A stretch of 64,000 nucleotides of DNA from an uncultured Carboxylicivirga sp. (GCF_963674565.1 NZ_OY771430.1:5928994-5992993), one strand, 5' to 3'. Shown: positions 8,093 through 17,990, counted from the first letter of the stretch. Notes: a model not told the origin generated them from the letters alone. A program made the numbers and translations.

Positions 8093-9346
8093 ATGAAAAA
8101 AGAAGGAGCCGGATATAAGAAAGATCTACAATTTTATAAATTCTGTGCATACGGTTTTTTTAAAAATCTTCGTTTTTTTGATCCTTTTCTTCTGTTATTT
8201 TTTCTAGAAAAAGGGGTTTCTTATGCCCAGGTAGGTATTTTGTATGGAGTACGTGAAATTAGCATCAATATTCTGGAAGTACCTTCTGGCATCATTGCGG
8301 ATATTGTGGGTCGAAAAAGATCAATGATTTTTTCATTTCTCGCTTACATTGTAAGTTTTCTGATGTTTTACTTTTTAAGTGGATTTATAGGATTTGTTAT
8401 CGCGTTTGTTTTTTACGGAATTGGCGATGCTTTCAGAACAGGTACACATAAGGCAATGATATTGGCTTATCTTAAAAAGAACGGTTGGGAGAGTGCAAAG
8501 ACAGCCTATTATGGAAATACGCGTTCATGGTCGCAACGAGGATCGGCATTGGCATCAATAATTAGTGCAATACTTGTGTTTTACAGTGGATCTTATAAAT
8601 ATGTATTCTTGCTTTCAATTATTCCTTATTTAATAGATTTGTTTTTGATGATGTCCTATCCATCTTACTTGAATGGTGATATTATGCAGTCGGGCATGAG
8701 TGTTGGTAAATTGTTTAAAGAGCATTTTCTTTCGGTTAAGAATGCTTTTTCAAACTGGAAACCTTTCCGTTTAATTGTAGCAACCAGTAGTTATACGGGA
8801 TATTATAAGGCAGTTAAGGATTATATTCAACCCTTATTAGTGTCTTTGGCTATTTCGTTGCCCTTTTTAATGGATATTGCAGAAAAGAAGAAGACTGCTT
8901 TAGTGATCGGAATTATTTATTCACTGCTTTATTTGATAAATGCTTTTGTAAGTAAAAGAGTATATAAGATTGAATCTGTTTTTAGTAGTATTAAATCGGG
9001 CCTTTCAATTATTCAACTAATCGGATGGTTTGGAGGTGTAATTGCCGGAATTATGTATGCCTTGGAATTGGAGGTTCTTGCCATCCTCTTTTTTTCATTG
9101 ATATTAGTGGTTCAGAATGCCAGAAGACCCATGGCTGTTAAATATATCAGTGAGAGTTTTGATGATAAATTAATGGCGACAGTATTGTCTGCTGAATCAC
9201 AGAGTGAAACTATTTTTACTTCACTTTTTGCTGTTGTAATTGGATTTTTAGTTCAGTATGTGGGAGTTGGATATGGACTTGTACTTATTTCCGGAACTTT
9301 AATTTTATTGAATGCTGTAATTTTTGCGGTAGGTAAGAAAAGTTGA
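8093..9346 (+). CDS. MFS transporter
   Basis: 417 residues and about 12 hydrophobic segments. The loop after helix 2 carries the MFS motif in the form GIIADIVGRKRS, and the second helix group includes YGIGDAFRTGTHKAMI, typical of MFS proteins annotated as drug or sugar permeases in Bacteroidota. The substrate cannot be inferred. The gene follows a terminator by 57 bases and is followed by comEC after 46 bases, so these two may share a transcript. Confidence 0.88.
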   Translation: MKKEGAGYKKDLQFYKFCAYGFFKNLRFFDPFLLLFFLEKGVSYAQVGILYGVREISINILEVPSGIIADIVGRKRSMIFSFLAYIVSFLMFYFLSGFIGFVIAFVFYGIGDAFRTGTHKAMILAYLKKNGWESAKTAYYGNTRSWSQRGSALASIISAILVFYSGSYKYVFLLSIIPYLIDLFLMMSYPSYLNGDIMQSGMSVGKLFKEHFLSVKNAFSNWKPFRLIVATSSYTGYYKAVKDYIQPLLVSLAISLPFLMDIAEKKKTALVIGIIYSLLYLINAFVSKRVYKIESVFSSIKSGLSIIQLIGWFGGVIAGIMYALELEVLAILFFSLILVVQNARRPMAVKYISESFDDKLMATVLSAESQSETIFTSLFAVVIGFLVQYVGVGYGLVLISGTLILLNAVIFAVGKKS

Positions 9347-9392
9347 ATTTGAACAAAATGTTGATTAAATTTAATTATTTAGCAACATTTAA

Positions 9393-11390
9393 ATGGTTAA
9401 ATTATTCTTATCAGATTCGCCATTTCTAAGACTTGTTTTACCTTTAATTGCAGGTATCTGGTTATCCTGTCAAACTCAATTATCTTCCTTTTATTTAACA
9501 GGTTTATCAATTTTTCTATTCGTTCTGTTTGCCGCGTTTTATTATTATTATCAGTTAAGGCCAACTTTTCGACTTGGTTTCGTTGCCGGCATGCTTATGA
9601 CTATTTGTATGTTAAGTTTTGGTGCCGCATTACAAGCTTTGCGAAAGCCATTTTTTATTGATAGTAATGAAATGGCTACATTAAAAGTGCAGGTGATTAG
9701 ATTTGTTGGTGAAACAGATAAAAATAATAAGTACGAAGCTTCAATTGTTGGATTACCTCATGATTCATGTAATTCATATATAGAAGAGAGTGGTGTGATT
9801 TATTTATCTAAAAAAAATCAAACACAAGAAATTAATATTGGTTCCAGTTTAAATATTTACGGTCAGCTTTTACCGTTTGAGCCACCCGCATTGCCTTTTC
9901 AGTTTGATTATTCAGGTTATCTTATAAATAATCGTGTTGCTTTTCGAATGATTGTAAAAGATTATGAAGTTCTGGTTGAAGAAGGTGAATCCATTAGTCT
10001 GGAATTATATCTTGAGAAATTCAAGGATTACCTTAATAAACGATTCATTGAATACGGACTAGGGAAGCAGGAGTTAGCAATCTTAAATGCAATGTTTTTA
10101 GGCGATAAGTACCAATTGTCAATAGAACAGAAGCAGGCATTTACCGGAGCTGGCGCCATGCATTTGTTGGCAGTTTCGGGTTTGCATGTTGGAATTATTT
10201 ATTTGATTATATCATGGCTCTTTCGTTTAATGATCAGGAACAAGGTGGCAGTATTTATTTGTGTGTTTTTAATGTTGTGGTTATATGCGTTGCTGACGGG
10301 TTTCTCGGCCTCTGTATTAAGGGCAACCATCATGTTTTCTGTTATTGAAATAGGTAAGTTTAGTCAGCGTCGAATCAGCATTGTAAATTTGTTATCAGCT
10401 TCCATGGTCATCATTTTGCTTATTGATCCTCTGTTTATCTATAGTATTGGGTTTTGGTTAAGTCACTGTGCTGTTGCAAGCATAGTTTTGTTTTATCCAT
10501 ATGTTAACCAACTCATATACTTCAGGTTTCCACCATTTCGATGGTTTTGGTCAATACTGGCCTTGTCAGTTACGGCTCAGCTCGGAGCAATTCCAATAAG
10601 TCTTGTTACCTTTCATCAGTTTCCAGTCTTTTTTATTCTAACAAATTGGTTGCTGATTCCTGTGGTAACACCTGTATTGGTTTTAGCGCTGCTAAGTGCA
10701 TTGTTGAGTCCATTTGGTTTAATATTAAGTGTCATTGTACCAGCTTTAAATGATTTATTGGGTTTTATGAATAATATAACTCATTTAATTAGTGATTTCC
10801 CTTATTCTTCCATAACACAAATCCCTTTTAACTGGTGGCAAATGCTGCTTTTTTATGGTTTCCTGATAATATTGATAATTCGCCTGGAAATTCAAACCCT
10901 AAAGAGCCTTCGATTGTTATTATTAATGGCAGTTCTATTTGTTATTAGTCTGCACGTGAATAGGTTTTTGGTCCCTGATGAGGGATTAATAGCAGTGGAA
11001 ACTAGAAAGGGAACGTTTGTCAATTATTTCAATCCAAATGTTAATGAAGTCTATATGAGTTCTGAATTAACGGGTAAAGATATTGATTGGTTTTTGTCAG
11101 GAATATGGCAGAATTATGGTGTTGATTCAAAGCCTTTATTTTATAAAGATTGTGCGGTGATTGACTCTTTGTGTAATATAAAAGTCATAGATGGTAAATC
11201 AATACTGATTGTAAGGAATGGCTTTGAGGAGGAGGTAAATAGGATTAAGATGAATTTTGATTTTATCGTAAATCTGGATCCTAAAGATCGTATAGTTAAT
11301 AACAAGGATCATGGGTTTAAGAGGATTATGTTATATGAGATACCTTCTCTGTGCTTTTATGAAGAAAAAAAATATGAGCTAAAACCCTAG
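9393..11390 (+). CDS. comEC: ComEC/Rec2-family DNA-uptake channel protein
   Basis: 665 residues. The N-terminal part (about 1-190) is the DUF4131/OB-like region after two membrane helices. The central Competence domain (about 235-500) contains the signature GAMHLLAVSGLHVGIIYLI and many membrane helices. Proteins of this family form the inner-membrane pore for single-stranded DNA during transformation. The C-terminal 130 residues are soluble and show no metallo-beta-lactamase HxHxDH motif, so this is the short form lacking the nuclease-like domain. Whether the cell is competent cannot be told from here. Confidence 0.88.
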   Translation: MVKLFLSDSPFLRLVLPLIAGIWLSCQTQLSSFYLTGLSIFLFVLFAAFYYYYQLRPTFRLGFVAGMLMTICMLSFGAALQALRKPFFIDSNEMATLKVQVIRFVGETDKNNKYEASIVGLPHDSCNSYIEESGVIYLSKKNQTQEINIGSSLNIYGQLLPFEPPALPFQFDYSGYLINNRVAFRMIVKDYEVLVEEGESISLELYLEKFKDYLNKRFIEYGLGKQELAILNAMFLGDKYQLSIEQKQAFTGAGAMHLLAVSGLHVGIIYLIISWLFRLMIRNKVAVFICVFLMLWLYALLTGFSASVLRATIMFSVIEIGKFSQRRISIVNLLSASMVIILLIDPLFIYSIGFWLSHCAVASIVLFYPYVNQLIYFRFPPFRWFWSILALSVTAQLGAIPISLVTFHQFPVFFILTNWLLIPVVTPVLVLALLSALLSPFGLILSVIVPALNDLLGFMNNITHLISDFPYSSITQIPFNWWQMLLFYGFLIILIIRLEIQTLKSLRLLLLMAVLFVISLHVNRFLVPDEGLIAVETRKGTFVNYFNPNVNEVYMSSELTGKDIDWFLSGIWQNYGVDSKPLFYKDCAVIDSLCNIKVIDGKSILIVRNGFEEEVNRIKMNFDFIVNLDPKDRIVNNKDHGFKRIMLYEIPSLCFYEEKKYELKP

Positions 11391-11528
11391 TGTTTCTTTA
11401 CTATTGAAGATATCTCTACGGTTGGGGTAGTGATTTCTGTCGATATTATTTGGATTTATTCCTTTATTATATCTTAATTTGCGGTGTTTTTTGCCCACGG
11501 GTAAAACGGGAAAAAGAATTGAATCATC

Positions 11529-12869
11529 ATGAGGATTTTTATTGCAGGAGCAGGAGAAGTCGGTACGCATTTGGCAAAGATGTTTTGTAATGCAAACCAC
11601 GACGTCATTTTAATGGATGAAGATGAAGAGAAGCTTAAGCAAGTAGACTCTCACTTTGATCTTATGACCATTGTTGGTACCATCTCATCTATCGAAGATT
11701 TAAGGGAAGCCAATGTGAAATCATGTGATTTGTTTATTGCAGTGCCTCCATATCAGGATATGAGTATTCTTTCATGTATCCTTGCCAAACAGTTGGGAGC
11801 TAAAACAACAGTAGCCAGAGTAAATAATCATGAATACCTGATGGAAGAAAATAAACTCTTCTTCAAAAGACTGGGTATTGATGAATTAATATATCCTGAG
11901 CAATTGGGAGCCAAAGAGGTGAGTGCTTCATTGAAACAGGTAGGTACTCGTCAGATGTTTGAATTTACAGGCAGTAAGTTGGTAATGTTCGCTTTAAAAG
12001 TGCGCGACAATGCCTTGATTGTGGGTAAAACACTGGCTGAGATTTCTGCTATGTATGAGAAGCAGGAATATAACATTGTTGCCATTCTTAGAAGTGGTGA
12101 AACAATTATACCTCGTGGTCAGGATGATTTAAGACATAACGATTTGGTTTATGTTATTACTACCAAATCTGCCGTTCAGCAGGTTATGGTAGATGCCGGG
12201 AAAAAGCAGTTTGAAATTAAAAATGTAATGATCCTTGGAGGTAGCAGAATTGGAAAGAAAGTAGCTGAAAACCTCGAAGGAAACTATAATATTAAACTGA
12301 TTGAGATCGATAAAGAGAGAGCTGTTCGATTGGCCGATCAATTATCGAATACCTTAGTGATTAACGGAGATGGCCGTAACCTTGAGTTGTTGAAAGACGA
12401 AGGTATTAAGAAGATGGATGCTTTTGTTGCTGTTACAGGTAATTCAGAAGTGAATATATTGGCTTGTCAGTTGGCGAAAAAGATGGGTGTACCTAAAACT
12501 GTTGCTGAGGTTGAAAATATCGACTACATTGATCTGGCTGAGAATATTGGTATTGGTACATTGATTAATAAAAAATTAATTGCAGCGAGCCACATTTATC
12601 GATACACATTGCGTGCAAATGTTTCACATGTAAGGTGTTTAACAGCTACCGATGCTGAGGTGCTGGAATTAACAGCTCAACCAGGTTCGAAAATTACCAA
12701 AGGTCCTTTACATAAATTAGGTTTACCTAAAGATGTGAATATCGGAGGTATTATTCGTGGTGAATCTGCTATTATTGCCACAGGAGATACTGTTATAGAA
12801 CCCAATGACAAGGTAGTTATGTTTGCTATGCCAATGGGGATTGCCAAAGTTGAAAAAATGTTTAGCTAG
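11529..12869 (+). CDS. trkA: Trk potassium system NAD-binding subunit TrkA
   Basis: 446 residues made of two RCK units. Each begins with a Rossmann nucleotide motif: FIAGAGEVGTHLA at the N-terminus and MILGGSRIGKKVAENL near residue 235. Each is followed by a TrkA-C domain. It is a cytoplasmic ring protein that gates TrkH K+ channels in response to nucleotides. It is followed by two trkH genes (31- and 39-base gaps), forming one operon. Confidence 0.95.
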   Translation: MRIFIAGAGEVGTHLAKMFCNANHDVILMDEDEEKLKQVDSHFDLMTIVGTISSIEDLREANVKSCDLFIAVPPYQDMSILSCILAKQLGAKTTVARVNNHEYLMEENKLFFKRLGIDELIYPEQLGAKEVSASLKQVGTRQMFEFTGSKLVMFALKVRDNALIVGKTLAEISAMYEKQEYNIVAILRSGETIIPRGQDDLRHNDLVYVITTKSAVQQVMVDAGKKQFEIKNVMILGGSRIGKKVAENLEGNYNIKLIEIDKERAVRLADQLSNTLVINGDGRNLELLKDEGIKKMDAFVAVTGNSEVNILACQLAKKMGVPKTVAEVENIDYIDLAENIGIGTLINKKLIAASHIYRYTLRANVSHVRCLTATDAEVLELTAQPGSKITKGPLHKLGLPKDVNIGGIIRGESAIIATGDTVIEPNDKVVMFAMPMGIAKVEKMFS

Positions 12870-12899
12870 GATATCACTGGCATATTGTGTGCTTAACTC

Positions 12900-14348
12900 A
12901 TGTTGAATAAAAAATTTATCATCAATATTTTAGGTCTTGTTCTTGTGTTCGAGGCCTTGTTTATGCTTATATGTGCACTGGTAGCTTTCTTTTATAAGGA
13001 AGGTGATACTATAGCTTTAACATATTCAGGATTAATAGCTTTGATAGTTGGAGGAAGTGCCTGGATGTTAACTCGTAAGGTGCCCAAAGATATGATCAAA
13101 CGTGAAGGTTTTATTGTTGTTACCTGTGTTTGGATCGTAATAGCTTTATTTGGTAGTCTTCCCTATATTTTAAGTGGAACTGTTCCTCGTTTTAGTGATG
13201 CTTTTTTTGAATCTATATCAGGTTTTACAACTACCGGAGCTTCTGTTATTACTGATATTGAAATCTTACCTCATGGTATTCTACTATGGCGCAGTGTAAC
13301 ACATTTACTAGGAGGGATGGGTATTGTAGTGTTGGCTGTAGCTATTTTGCCTTATTTCGGTTTTGGTGGTATGCAGCTTTTTAATGCCGAAGCAGGTGGT
13401 GTTACCAATGAGCAGTTGCATCCACGAATTGCAAAAACAGCTAAAAGTCTTTGGGGTATATATGTGTCGCTGATTGCTATTGAGACTGTTTTTTTAGTCT
13501 TTGGTGGCATGCCGCTATTCGATGCATTGTGTCATAGTTTTGGTACCATTGCCTCAGGTGGATTTTCAACCAAGAATGACAGTTTGATGGGCTATTCACC
13601 ATATATTCAGTATGTGGTGATTGTATTTATGTTTTTTGCAGGCACCAATTTTACCTTATTCTATTTTCTGTGGAAAGGGAAATTTAAAAAGGTAATTGAA
13701 AACAAAGAGTTGCAATTGTATGCTTTGCTAGTGTTGTTTTTTGCATTGCTAATTGCAGGAACATTGGCATTGTACGATCATTTTCCTGCTGAACCATCTT
13801 TTAGAGCAGCACTTTTTCAGGTAGTGAGTATTGTTACTACAACTGGATTTGTATCAGCTGATTACACTGCCTGGCATCCGTATTTTACCTATGCAATTTT
13901 TCTGCTGATGTTTATGGGAGCCAGTGCCGGAAGTACATCTGGAGGTATTAAAATAATGCGTCATCATATTTTAATGAAAAATACAATGCTTGAATTCAAA
14001 CGTTTAATTCATCCATTGGCTGTTTTTTCATTGAAGATTAAGGATAAATCCATTTCAAATGAAGTGGTTTATAAGGTGATGGCATTTGTTATTCTTTATT
14101 TCTTTGTCTTTACCATCGGTTCTTTTACACTTACCTTTTTAGGGATGGACATGAGTTCGGCCATGGGAGCTGCCGCCACTACAATGGGAGGTATAGGTCC
14201 AGGGTTGGGAACAGTGGGACCCATGAATAATTTTCTATTGGTGCCGGAAGCCGGGAAGTGGGTTTTATCTTTTCTCATGCTGTTGGGTCGTTTGGAATTA
14301 TTTTCGGTTTTGATACTTTTTTCTCCTCATTTCTGGAGAAATAAATAA
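12900..14348 (+). CDS. trkH: TrkH potassium transporter, first copy
   Basis: 482 residues with about 10-12 membrane segments in the four-fold M1-P-M2 plan of TrkH/KtrB. The four filter loops are visible: SGFTTTGASV, IASGGFSTKND, SIVTTTGFVSADY and GGIGPGLGTVGP, each keeping its key glycine. It moves K+ inward and would be gated by the TrkA encoded just upstream. The next gene is a paralogue of nearly the same length. Confidence 0.94.
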   Translation: MLNKKFIINILGLVLVFEALFMLICALVAFFYKEGDTIALTYSGLIALIVGGSAWMLTRKVPKDMIKREGFIVVTCVWIVIALFGSLPYILSGTVPRFSDAFFESISGFTTTGASVITDIEILPHGILLWRSVTHLLGGMGIVVLAVAILPYFGFGGMQLFNAEAGGVTNEQLHPRIAKTAKSLWGIYVSLIAIETVFLVFGGMPLFDALCHSFGTIASGGFSTKNDSLMGYSPYIQYVVIVFMFFAGTNFTLFYFLWKGKFKKVIENKELQLYALLVLFFALLIAGTLALYDHFPAEPSFRAALFQVVSIVTTTGFVSADYTAWHPYFTYAIFLLMFMGASAGSTSGGIKIMRHHILMKNTMLEFKRLIHPLAVFSLKIKDKSISNEVVYKVMAFVILYFFVFTIGSFTLTFLGMDMSSAMGAAATTMGGIGPGLGTVGPMNNFLLVPEAGKWVLSFLMLLGRLELFSVLILFSPHFWRNK

Positions 14349-14387
14349 GTCTGTGTATTTTTGACTATCTAACATTGAAAATAAAGA

Positions 14388-15839
14388 ATGCTTAATTCGA
14401 GGTTTATTTTACTGGTACTTGGACTACTTTTGGTGGTTGAAGGTGTTTTTATGTTGCTTTCAGCAGGAATAGCAGCCTTGTATAATGAGTATGATTTACC
14501 TTATCATCTGATTTCTTCCGGTATTTGTATCACTATTGGTGGAATTATTGCAAGTATCTTTTTTAAGGCACCTAAAGATATTGGTAAGCGTGAAGGATAT
14601 TTGGTGGTGACACTTGTTTGGTTAGTGTTCTCACTGTTTGGGTTACTTCCCTTTTATATTAGTGGAGCTATTCCTTCGTATACCGATGCTTTTTTCGAAA
14701 CCATATCTGGTTTTACAACCACAGGTAGTAGTATTCTAAATGATATTGAAGCCTTACCGCATGGCTTATTGTTTTGGCGAAGTCTGATTCAGTGGTTGGG
14801 AGGTATGGGTATTATTGTACTTTCACTGGCCATTTTGCCTCTGCTGGGAGTAGGTGGAATGCAGATGTTTGTAGCTGAGGTACCAGGTCCGGTGCCAGAT
14901 AAGTTGCACCCTCGTATAAAAGAAACAGCCAAACGATTATATGGTATTTATGTTTTATTTACCCTGGTTGAGGCTTTATTGTTGGTTTTAGGAGGAATGA
15001 CACCTTTTGATGCTATTTGCCATTCATTTACAACCATGGCAACAGGTGGATATTCAACCAAACAAGCAAGTATTGCCTATTACGATTCATCTTACCTGCA
15101 GTATGTGATGATTTTCTTTATGTTTCTGGCGGGAGCCAATTTTACACTTTCGTTTAGTGCCTTAAAAGGTCGGTTTATGAAGGTGGTGAAAGATGAAGAG
15201 TTTCAGTCGTATTTAGGGATTGTAGTTGGAATGAGTGTAGTTGTTGCTGCAGTGTTGTATTTTACAGGTGGTGCTGATGGTGTAGAACAAAGCATCAGAG
15301 ATAGTTTGTTTCAGGTGGTTTCCATTATTACAACTACCGGATATGCAACAGCGGATTATTTATTGTGGGCTCCTTTTTTAAGTATTATTATTTTCCTTCT
15401 GATGTTTTTTGGTGGTTCGGCAGGATCAACAGGTGGAGGTATCAAAATTGTACGTATCGTATTGTTGATGAAAAACAGTTATTACGAATTAAAACGACTG
15501 GTTCATCCTAATGCTGTTATTCCGGTAAGATATAACGATCGTGCCGTAGGACAAGGAATCATCACAAATGTGCTGGCCTTTATTGTTATCTATATGATGA
15601 TTGTTGGATTGAGTATGATTGTAATGAGTATGATGGGATATAATCTGGACACATCACTTGGAGCAGTTGCTACATCCATAGGTAATATTGGTCCAGGATT
15701 GGGTGAAGTAGGACCTGCTTCAAACTTTTATACAATTCCTGCTTTTGGTAAATGGTTTTTATCTATCCTGATGTTAATTGGTCGTCTGGAGATATTTACC
15801 GTAATTCTAATCTTTTCACCTTATTTCTGGAAAGAATAA
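14388..15839 (+). CDS. trkH: TrkH potassium transporter, second copy
   Basis: 483 residues, paralogous to the preceding gene along its length. Filter loops are SGFTTTGSSI, MATGGYSTKQAS, SIITTTGYATADY and GNIGPGLGEVGP; all four glycines are kept. Flanking residues differ (IASGGF against MATGGY, GGIGP against GNIGP), which may tune affinity or ion choice. Both copies look intact. It ends 4 bases before the converging yciO-like gene with no obvious terminator between. Confidence 0.94.
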   Translation: MLNSRFILLVLGLLLVVEGVFMLLSAGIAALYNEYDLPYHLISSGICITIGGIIASIFFKAPKDIGKREGYLVVTLVWLVFSLFGLLPFYISGAIPSYTDAFFETISGFTTTGSSILNDIEALPHGLLFWRSLIQWLGGMGIIVLSLAILPLLGVGGMQMFVAEVPGPVPDKLHPRIKETAKRLYGIYVLFTLVEALLLVLGGMTPFDAICHSFTTMATGGYSTKQASIAYYDSSYLQYVMIFFMFLAGANFTLSFSALKGRFMKVVKDEEFQSYLGIVVGMSVVVAAVLYFTGGADGVEQSIRDSLFQVVSIITTTGYATADYLLWAPFLSIIIFLLMFFGGSAGSTGGGIKIVRIVLLMKNSYYELKRLVHPNAVIPVRYNDRAVGQGIITNVLAFIVIYMMIVGLSMIVMSMMGYNLDTSLGAVATSIGNIGPGLGEVGPASNFYTIPAFGKWFLSILMLIGRLEIFTVILIFSPYFWKE

Positions 15840-15843
15840 TTTT

Positions 15844-16458
15844 TTAAAGATCGACGATTCCTAATCCCTGACGTGTAATTACCATTTCATTGCTTGTGCA
15901 ATCAATAATAGTTGAAGGTTCGTTACCGCCGTATCCGCCATCAATAACCACATCAACCAAATCAGCAAATTTCTCATGAATCAGTTCCGGGTCGGTACTA
16001 TATTCCAGTATGTCGTCATCATCCTTTACTGAAGTCGACAAGATTGGATTACCCAATAAGTCAACCAGAGTGCGAATAATGTTATTGTCAGGAACACGGA
16101 TACCTACTGTCTTTTTATTGTTTTTAAAAATTTTAGGAACATTGCTGTTAGCATCTAAAATAAATGTAAAGGGACCCGGTAAACAGCGTTTCATTACTTT
16201 AAAAACCTGATTATTTAGAGGCTTGGTAAAATCAGAAATATGGCTTAGATCGTAACAGATAAATGAAAGGTTGGCTTTTTTCAGATTTATATCTTTGATA
16301 CGGGCAACTTTTTCAACTGCTTTTGAATTGTAGATATCACAGCCAATCCCATAAATGGTATCTGTTGGATAGATTACCACGCCACCATTCTGCAGTATAT
16401 CTACTACTTTTCGAAGTTCGCGCTCATTCGGATTGTCTTCATAGATTTTTAGTAACAT
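15844..16458 (-). CDS. YrdC/Sua5/YciO-family protein (L-threonylcarbamoyladenylate synthase-like)
   Basis: 204 residues, one YrdC-fold domain: VVIYPTDTIYGIGCD, the nucleotide-contact segment LSFICYDLSHIS, CLPGPFTFIL, VGIRVPDN, and PSTIIDCTSNEMVITRQGLG at the end. The N-terminal IYEDNPNERELRKVVDILQNGG and overall length match the YciO branch more than TsaC/Sua5. The family makes threonylcarbamoyl-AMP for t6A in tRNAs reading ANN codons. YciO itself is weakly active, so the precise role here is open. Confidence 0.85.
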   Translation of the reverse strand: MLLKIYEDNPNERELRKVVDILQNGGVVIYPTDTIYGIGCDIYNSKAVEKVARIKDINLKKANLSFICYDLSHISDFTKPLNNQVFKVMKRCLPGPFTFILDANSNVPKIFKNNKKTVGIRVPDNNIIRTLVDLLGNPILSTSVKDDDDILEYSTDPELIHEKFADLVDVVIDGGYGGNEPSTIIDCTSNEMVITRQGLGIVDL

Positions 16459-16605
16459 GACGCCTGCTTTGTTTCACTCCTAAAGTAAGCTTTTATTTAG
16501 TTACATGGTAATTACATTGCAATAAAAAAAGTTTATAATGCAAAGGAGTTTTATGTGAGGTGTAAGATTGAACAAAAAGTTTTATCAAATGTATATTTTT
16601 TGTAC

Positions 16606-16634
16606 TTGTCAGTTGAAATTAAACAATAGTTTTG
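16606..16634 (+). promoter_or_regulatory. promoter of S1/P1 nuclease gene
   Basis: TTG at 16606-16608, an 18-base spacer, then TAGTTTTG at 16627-16634, matching TAnnTTTG. The start codon is 43 bases beyond. Confidence 0.6.
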
Positions 16635-16676
16635 TGTGACATTTAAAATTAAAACAAAGAGAATAAAACATCCTGA

Positions 16677-17453
16677 ATGAAAGCAATAAATCAAACGATT
16701 ATTTTATTTGTAATTACTCTGTTTTCTGTTCAAAATGCTTTTTCCTGGGGGAGTACGGGACATCGAGCAATTGCAGAAATAGCTTACCATCAACTTTCGA
16801 ACGATACCAAAATTAAGATTAAGGAAATATTAGGTAACGACTATCTTCCATTGTATGCCAATTGGGCTGATGAAATAAGATCGGAAAAGGATAATCCTTA
16901 CAATAAATTGCCTCATTATGTAAATATGCCTTTGGATGAGAAATATGAGGATGCGGTTAAAAATCAGAAGGGAGATATTGTAACAGTTTTGGATCAGATG
17001 GTTAAAATGCTAAAAGACAATAAATCGTCTAAAGAAGAAAAAGCTATTGCTCTTAAATTTATCATACATTTGGTAGGTGATGCTCATCAACCTATGCATG
17101 TGGGACTCAAAGAAGATTTGGGAGGTAACAGGTTGGAAGTGCAATGGTTTGGTGAAGAAAGCAATCTGCATAAAGTATGGGATGAAGAGTTAATTGATTA
17201 CAGTAGATTAAGTTATACCGAATTGGTGAATTTTGCAGGAGTCCCTGACAAGGATGCTTTAAAACAATGGAATAAACTAAGCTTTGTTGATTGGATTGAT
17301 GAAACACATGTCATCACCCGTGATATTTACGATAATTTGGGAGACAAAAAATACAGCTATGTGTATAATCACAAATATAGTCCTGTTGTATATAAGCAAA
17401 TTCAGAAGGCTGGTTACAGGTTGGCACTATTATTAAATGATCTACTGGACTAA
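16677..17453 (+). CDS. S1/P1 family nuclease, exported
   Basis: 258 residues with a signal peptide (1-23, ...NAFS). Cleavage would expose W24, which matters because the N-terminal Trp of S1/P1 enzymes is itself a zinc ligand. Following zinc-ligand regions are WGSTGHRAIAEIA, LPLYANWADEIR, PHYVNMP and FIIHLVGDAHQPMHVG with DLGGN after it. These enzymes cut single-stranded RNA and DNA using three zinc ions, here probably in the periplasm or outside for nucleotide or phosphate scavenging (inferred). The length is normal for the family. It has its own promoter and terminator. Confidence 0.93.
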   Translation: MKAINQTIILFVITLFSVQNAFSWGSTGHRAIAEIAYHQLSNDTKIKIKEILGNDYLPLYANWADEIRSEKDNPYNKLPHYVNMPLDEKYEDAVKNQKGDIVTVLDQMVKMLKDNKSSKEEKAIALKFIIHLVGDAHQPMHVGLKEDLGGNRLEVQWFGEESNLHKVWDEELIDYSRLSYTELVNFAGVPDKDALKQWNKLSFVDWIDETHVITRDIYDNLGDKKYSYVYNHKYSPVVYKQIQKAGYRLALLLNDLLD

Positions 17454-17474
17454 CAAGGTTCTTTTGATAAAGTA

Positions 17475-17509
17475 AAGCACTTATTGTTTATGCGATAAGT
17501 GCTTTTTTT
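17475..17509 (+). terminator. terminator of S1/P1 nuclease gene
   Basis: Perfect 10-bp arms (17475-17484 and 17495-17504) followed by TTTTT, 21 bases after the stop. Confidence 0.9.
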
Positions 17510-17571
17510 ATGATGTAAGTTTTATACTGATATGGTAATGTACCAATAATACAAGATAAATAGAAGGTAAT

Positions 17572-17601
17572 AAAAAAGCCACTTGAATAATCAAATGGCT
17601 T
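17572..17601 (-). terminator. terminator of tRNA unit 1
   Basis: 11-bp arms (17576-17586 and 17591-17601, one wobble) immediately after tRNA-Gly on the minus strand, followed by TTTTTT in that direction. A near copy lies at 18121-18150. Confidence 0.9.
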
Positions 17602-17606
17602 AAAAG

Positions 17607-17679
17607 AGCGGAAGACGGGGCTCAAACCCGCGACCCTCAGCTTGGAAGGCTGATGCTCTATCAACTGAGCTACTTCCGC
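17607..17679 (-). tRNA. tRNA-Gly(TCC)
   Basis: 73 nt with complete cloverleaf: acceptor GCGGAAG/CTTCCGC, anticodon loop CTTCCAA (anticodon TCC), T loop GGTTTGAGCC. CCA is not encoded. Identical to the copy at 18156-18228. Confidence 0.97.
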
Positions 17680-17690
17680 AAATAATTTGC

Positions 17691-17733
17691 GATGCTCTAT
17701 CTCCCGATAGCTATCGGGATGAGCTACTTCCGC
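17691..17733 (-). pseudogene. 5' fragment of tRNA-Gly with palindrome in the D-loop
   Basis: On the minus strand this repeats the first part of tRNA-Gly (acceptor strand, D-arm, start of the anticodon stem). The three D-loop bases GTT are replaced by an 18-base block centred on the perfect palindrome CCCGATAGCTATCGGG (17703-17718). The rest of the tRNA is missing. A decayed copy sits 549 bases away at 18240-18282. Confidence 0.75.
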
Positions 17734-17767
17734 AAAAGCAATTGTCTTTTCTGTTTCTCTAAAAGAG

Positions 17768-17841
17768 AGCCGGTAGAGGGACTCGAACCCCCGACCTGCT
17801 GATTACAAATCAGCTGCTCTAGCCAGCTGAGCTACACCGGC
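17768..17841 (-). tRNA. tRNA-Thr(TGT)
   Basis: 74 nt; acceptor GCCGGTG/TACCGGC with one wobble, anticodon loop TTTGTAA (anticodon TGT), T loop GGTTCGAGTCC. The same gene recurs at 18317-18390 and, with one acceptor-stem change, at 18533-18606. Confidence 0.97.
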
Positions 17842-17848
17842 AGAAAAG

Positions 17849-17931
17849 TGGGGAGAGCAGGATTCGAACCTACGAAGACATAAGTCAGCGGAGTTACAGT
17901 CCGCCCCAGTTGGCCGCTTTGGTATCTCCCC
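17849..17931 (-). tRNA. tRNA-Tyr(GTA)
   Basis: 83 nt with the long variable arm of class II tRNAs; acceptor GGGGAGA/TCTCCCC, anticodon loop CTGTAAC (anticodon GTA). It differs from the copy at 18398-18480 by one D-loop base. Confidence 0.97.
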
Positions 17932-17990
17932 ATTTGCATTCAGTAAAATTTTGTTACAACAAACATTCTTGTTGTTTATATTATTGGAGA

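Noticed and set aside
11379..11600. 73-codon minus ORF between comEC and trkA
   Set aside because: Overlaps the start of trkA, with no promoter or family likeness.
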